A DNA stretch of 64,000 bases from Anaerostipes hominis (ex Lee et al. 2021) (lineage in GTDB: Bacteria; Bacillota; Clostridia; Lachnospirales; Lachnospiraceae): NCBI RefSeq assembly GCF_002270485.1, contig NZ_NQOG01000005.1:1-64000 (forward strand), in the 5' to 3' direction. Below the pieces are notes generated by a model. That model was not told the origin of the DNA, did no database searches, and saw only the letters and a program-made list of their open reading frames with translations. The position numbers were made by a program, and so were the translations under genes. The stretch's first letter is position 1. Every line of letters begins with the position of its first letter. Shown here piece after piece: positions 61,584-64,000 of this stretch.

Positions 61584-63113
61584 TTATTTTTGGATTTGTA
61601 TCATTCTGTCCACCCAGCCGCGGTAAAAATTCTCTTCATGAGATACAACCAGTACGGTTCCTGTAAAATTTTTCAATGCATTTTTCAATGCTTCTTTAGC
61701 CGCTGCATCCAGGTGATTTGTGGGTTCATCCATAATTAAAAAATTACATGGTTTTAGTGTCAGCAGGCATAACTTTACCTTACACTGTTCACCTCCGCTC
61801 AATGATCCAATCTCCTGTCCGGCATGACGGCTGGAAATTCCGCACTGCGCAAGATGCTGCCGTACTTTTTTGATTGGGAGAGAGGGATAACAGTCAGACA
61901 CGATCTGTAGCGGCGTCTTGGTTATATCATCCCATATTAGATCCTGTTCAAAGTATCCGATGGTGACCTGCTCTGAAAATGAGAAACTGCCGTCTAAGGC
62001 AGGAATCTGATTCGTCAGAGTTTTCAAAAGGGTGGATTTGCCGATTCCGTTGAAACCTGTGATCACAATTTTCTGTCCTCCTTTTGCTGAAAATTGAAGG
62101 CCGGAGAGAAGCGGATATTGATACCCCACAGACAAATGTCTCACGGACAGGTGGTCAGCATTTGTCACCGGAAGCTGTGAAAAATTAAAACACGGTCGGT
62201 TCTCAGTTACGTCTGGATTTTCCATGCGTTCCATCCTGTTCAGCTGCTTCTTGCGTCCTCTGGCCATTTTTGACTTTCGCCCGGCCATGTTTTTTCTGAT
62301 AAATTCTTCTGTTTCTTTGATCTTTTTCTGCTGGAAAGAATACCGTCGGATATATTCTTCCTGAAGAAACGTTTTCTTTTTTAAAAAATCAGAGTAGGTG
62401 CCGTAATATTTTGTAAGTCTGCCGTTATGAATATCGCATACGCGGTTGACGCTCTGTTCTAAAAATTCATTGTCGTGGGAGACAACCAGAAAAGCGCTCG
62501 GAAGCCCTGAAAGGTAGTCTGCCAGCCAGGAGACGTGCTCCTTATCCAGAAAGTTTGTAGGTTCATCCAGCAGCAGGACAGAAGGCTGTTCCAGCAAAAG
62601 TTTAGCGAGGATGACTCTGGCTCTCTGACCTCCGCTGATTTTTTCTACCGGGCATTCAAGACCGATAGTGAGGAGTCCCAGTCCGGCAGCTGCCTGTTCA
62701 ATCCTGGTGTCAATCTGATAAAAGTCATGGAGCTCTAATTGTTCCTGGAGCCGTGCGGCGGCAGGGAGGGCTTTTTCATCTCCGGCCGCTGCTTTTGAAT
62801 ACAGCAGATTCATTTGCTCCTCTTTTATAAAGAGAGACTGAAAAGCAGATTTTAAGAAATCTGAGATCGTTATATTTTCTTTCATCTGTGCGTATTGATC
62901 CAGGCATCCGAAAGAAGCTGCAGGATGTCTGAAGATCTGTCCGCTGTCGGGAGTAATCTGCCCGGTGCAGATTTTGATAAACGTACTTTTTCCTGCACCA
63001 TTTGGACCGACAATTCCTATATGTTCTCCTTTATTGAGCTGGAATTTTGTTTCTTTAAAAAGCTGTTTATCACCGAATGAATGTGATAAATCTTTAATAT
63101 CTAATAAACTCAT
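61584..63113 (-). CDS. ABC-F family ATPase (ribosome-associated)
   Basis: A 509-residue protein with two ABC domains and no membrane part. The first Walker A is GPNGAGKSTF and signature ISGGQRARVILAK; the second is GFNGIGKSTLLK and signature LSGGEQCKVKLCL. They are joined by a basic linker (KNMAGRKSKMARGRKKQLNRMERM) that reaches the ribosome in this family. ABC-F proteins either regulate translation or protect ribosomes from antibiotics; which applies is not clear. The upstream attenuator-like leader favours an antibiotic-inducible protection factor. Confidence 0.88.
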   Translation of the reverse strand: MSLLDIKDLSHSFGDKQLFKETKFQLNKGEHIGIVGPNGAGKSTFIKICTGQITPDSGQIFRHPAASFGCLDQYAQMKENITISDFLKSAFQSLFIKEEQMNLLYSKAAAGDEKALPAAARLQEQLELHDFYQIDTRIEQAAAGLGLLTIGLECPVEKISGGQRARVILAKLLLEQPSVLLLDEPTNFLDKEHVSWLADYLSGLPSAFLVVSHDNEFLEQSVNRVCDIHNGRLTKYYGTYSDFLKKKTFLQEEYIRRYSFQQKKIKETEEFIRKNMAGRKSKMARGRKKQLNRMERMENPDVTENRPCFNFSQLPVTNADHLSVRHLSVGYQYPLLSGLQFSAKGGQKIVITGFNGIGKSTLLKTLTNQIPALDGSFSFSEQVTIGYFEQDLIWDDITKTPLQIVSDCYPSLPIKKVRQHLAQCGISSRHAGQEIGSLSGGEQCKVKLCLLTLKPCNFLIMDEPTNHLDAAAKEALKNALKNFTGTVLVVSHEENFYRGWVDRMIQIQK

Positions 63114-63134
63114 GATGATCTGATCCTTTCATAT

Positions 63135-63241
63135 AAAAAAGACAGAAGACAAAATACATTTCTGTATCTGCCTTCTGCCGTATTGTCAGTATGTTATAGA
63201 ACAACAGAAGGCCGCGGACAAAACATTGTCCGCAGCCTTTT
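63135..63241 (-). promoter_or_regulatory. Terminator/antiterminator leader of the ABC-F gene
   Basis: On the minus strand hairpin A (AAGGCTGCGGACAA with TTGTCCGCGGCCTT, 63241-63208) is followed by an intrinsic terminator (GGCAGAAGGCA with TGTCTTCTGTC, 63179-63141, then TTTTTT) just 22 bp before the ABC-F start. GCCTTCTG from the 3' side of hairpin A can instead pair with CAGAAGGC of the terminator's first arm, giving mutually exclusive folds. Confidence 0.7.
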
Positions 63242-63329
63242 AGCATGGGATTCTTCGGGAAAACAGGTATCCAAATAAGGACTGCTCATGCAGCCGCAGA
63301 TGATTCTGGATTTGTCTCCCGATGAAATC

Positions 63330-63431
63330 TTAAAGCGGATAAAATCCGCCGTACTCTGCACAATGTTTCATCGGTCTGAATTGTACAGAGTTTACTCGCC
63401 TTCTCGGCTGGTCTGATCTATATAAGCCCAT
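63330..63431 (-). CDS. 33-residue leader ORF upstream of the ABC-F gene
   Basis: Starts at ATG 63431 after AAAAGGAGCAACCAGC and reads MGLYRSDQPRRRVNSVQFRP then MKHCAEYGGFYPL. It is basic and soluble. Position between pflB and the ABC-F gene on the same strand, a strong ribosome site and the terminator/antiterminator after it suggest a leader peptide whose translation senses ribosome-targeting drugs. It could also be an independent small protein. Confidence 0.55.
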   Translation of the reverse strand: MGLYRSDQPRRRVNSVQFRPMKHCAEYGGFYPL

Positions 63432-63483
63432 GCTGGTTGCTCCTTTTGTTTCATAAAATTTTCTGAGTGGTTTTTGAGATTTT

Positions 63484-63541
63484 ATTTTGCACACGCTTGT
63501 AGTGAGGCAATTCAAAGCCGAACAGAAATCGTGTGCAAAAT
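63484..63541. terminator. 12-bp inverted repeat after pflB
   Basis: ATTTTGCACACG (63484-63495) and CGTGTGCAAAAT (63530-63541) are perfect arms separated by 34 bp that contain a smaller GGC/GCC hairpin. It begins 3 bp past the pflB stop. It may be the pflB terminator or an operator for the ABC-F transcript. Confidence 0.5.
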
Positions 63542-63544
63542 GCC

Positions 63545-64000
63545 CTACATTCCCTCGTGGAACGTTCTTCTTACAACTTCTTCCTGCTGTTCTCTGGAAA
63601 GCTTATTAAAGTTTACCGCATATCCGGAAACACGGATCGTCAGTGTCGGATACTTGTCCGGATGTTCCATTGCGTCAATCAATGTCTCGCGGTTGAATAC
63701 GTTGACATTCAGGTGATGAGCGCCCTGTACAAAGTAACCGTCCAGGATATTTGCAAGATTTTCTTCTCTCTGGCCCTGATCTTTTCCTAAGGCCTCCGGT
63801 ACAATGGAGAAGGTGTTGGAAACACCATCCTGGCATACGTCGCGGTAAGGGATCTTGGCTACGGAATTTAGAGAAGCCAGAGCGCCGCTGTTGTCCCGTC
63901 CGTGCATTGGGTTTGCACCAGGAGCAAGAGGCTCTCCTAATTTTCTTCCGTCCGGTGTGGAGCCCGTTTTCTTTCCATACATAACATTGGATGTGATGGT
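63545..64000 (-). CDS. pflB: Pyruvate formate-lyase, C-terminal part (5' end outside window)
   Basis: The last ~151 residues of a glycyl-radical enzyme that splits pyruvate with CoA to acetyl-CoA and formate. [44 protein letters not shown] and the radical glycine loop [10 protein letters not shown] near the C-terminus are PflB hallmarks. The frame is open to the window edge. It supports a fermentative anaerobe. Confidence 0.95.
   Translation of the reverse strand, partial: TITSNVMYGKKTGSTPDGRKLGEPLAPGANPMHGRDNSGALASLNSVAKIPYRDVCQDGVSNTFSIVPEALGKDQGQREENLANILDGYFVQGAHHLNVNVFNRETLIDAMEHPDKYPTLTIRVSGYAVNFNKLSREQQEEVVRRTFHEGM

Overview
The window reads as a low-to-mid GC Firmicutes chromosome, most likely a gut Lachnospiraceae (Anaerostipes-like). 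The evidence is strong AGGAGG ribosome binding sites, sigma-A promoters, a monoderm Tad pilus locus with DUF5702 and FHA proteins, a BofA-like protein, DUF1002 and YfhO proteins, a BspA-type leucine-rich surface protein with an NPETG sorting signal, several PTS operons and pyruvate formate-lyase. The genus is inferred, not proven.

Layout. 1-5408: a glucitol-type PTS (srlA partial, srlE, srlB) followed by a SAF-domain dehydrogenase, a class II ketose-bisphosphate aldolase, a YjbQ protein and an archaeal-type triose-phosphate isomerase homologue; it looks like a complete polyol route whose substrate is not obvious. 5566-6270: comF. 6271-11870: an AT-richer accessory segment between comF and mutY, with a 1123-residue LRR adhesin, a serine recombinase, a truncated PEBP-like gene and a frameshifted FUSC gene. 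11969-16136: mutY, an orphan metQ-like lipoprotein and an amino-acid ABC transporter. 16137-18082: a RhuM gene remnant and gdhA. 18229-22952: glycosyltransferase, YfhO, DUF1002 and BofA-like genes. 23161-27528: an ascorbate-family PTS operon with a MtlR-like activator and a TrpA-like barrel enzyme. 27566-36202: a Tad pilus operon from prepilin peptidase to an FHA protein, including a 53-residue Flp pilin. 36243-37824: rhomboid protease and an orphan histidine kinase.

37985-40578 is the dnaX-ybaB-recR replication/repair block. It is followed by about 430 nt with a consensus promoter, no ORF and an intrinsic terminator (40841-41300), which I read as a non-coding RNA gene. 41401-49575 carries HIT, flavin reductase, shikimate kinase-like, murA, PsiE-like, metK, adenine deaminase, polysaccharide deacetylase and amidase genes. 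49666-53760 has a deleted AraC/GyrI regulator and nrdAB behind two NrdR-box-like sites. 54096-60678 is an alpha-glucoside PTS locus (EIICB, membrane protein, 6-phospho-alpha-glucosidase, EIIA, two RpiR regulators and an AraC pseudogene). 60752-64000 has a DeoR regulator, an ABC-F ATPase behind a leader ORF plus terminator/antiterminator, and the 3' end of pflB.

The strongest candidates for undescribed biology are the non-coding RNA at 40841-41300, the attenuator and 33-residue leader ORF before the ABC-F gene, the TrpA-like enzyme inside a PTS operon, the polyol cluster at the left end, and a 66-bp palindromic repeat present twice with a covarying base pair. No tRNA, rRNA, CRISPR array, complete insertion sequence or prophage was recognised.
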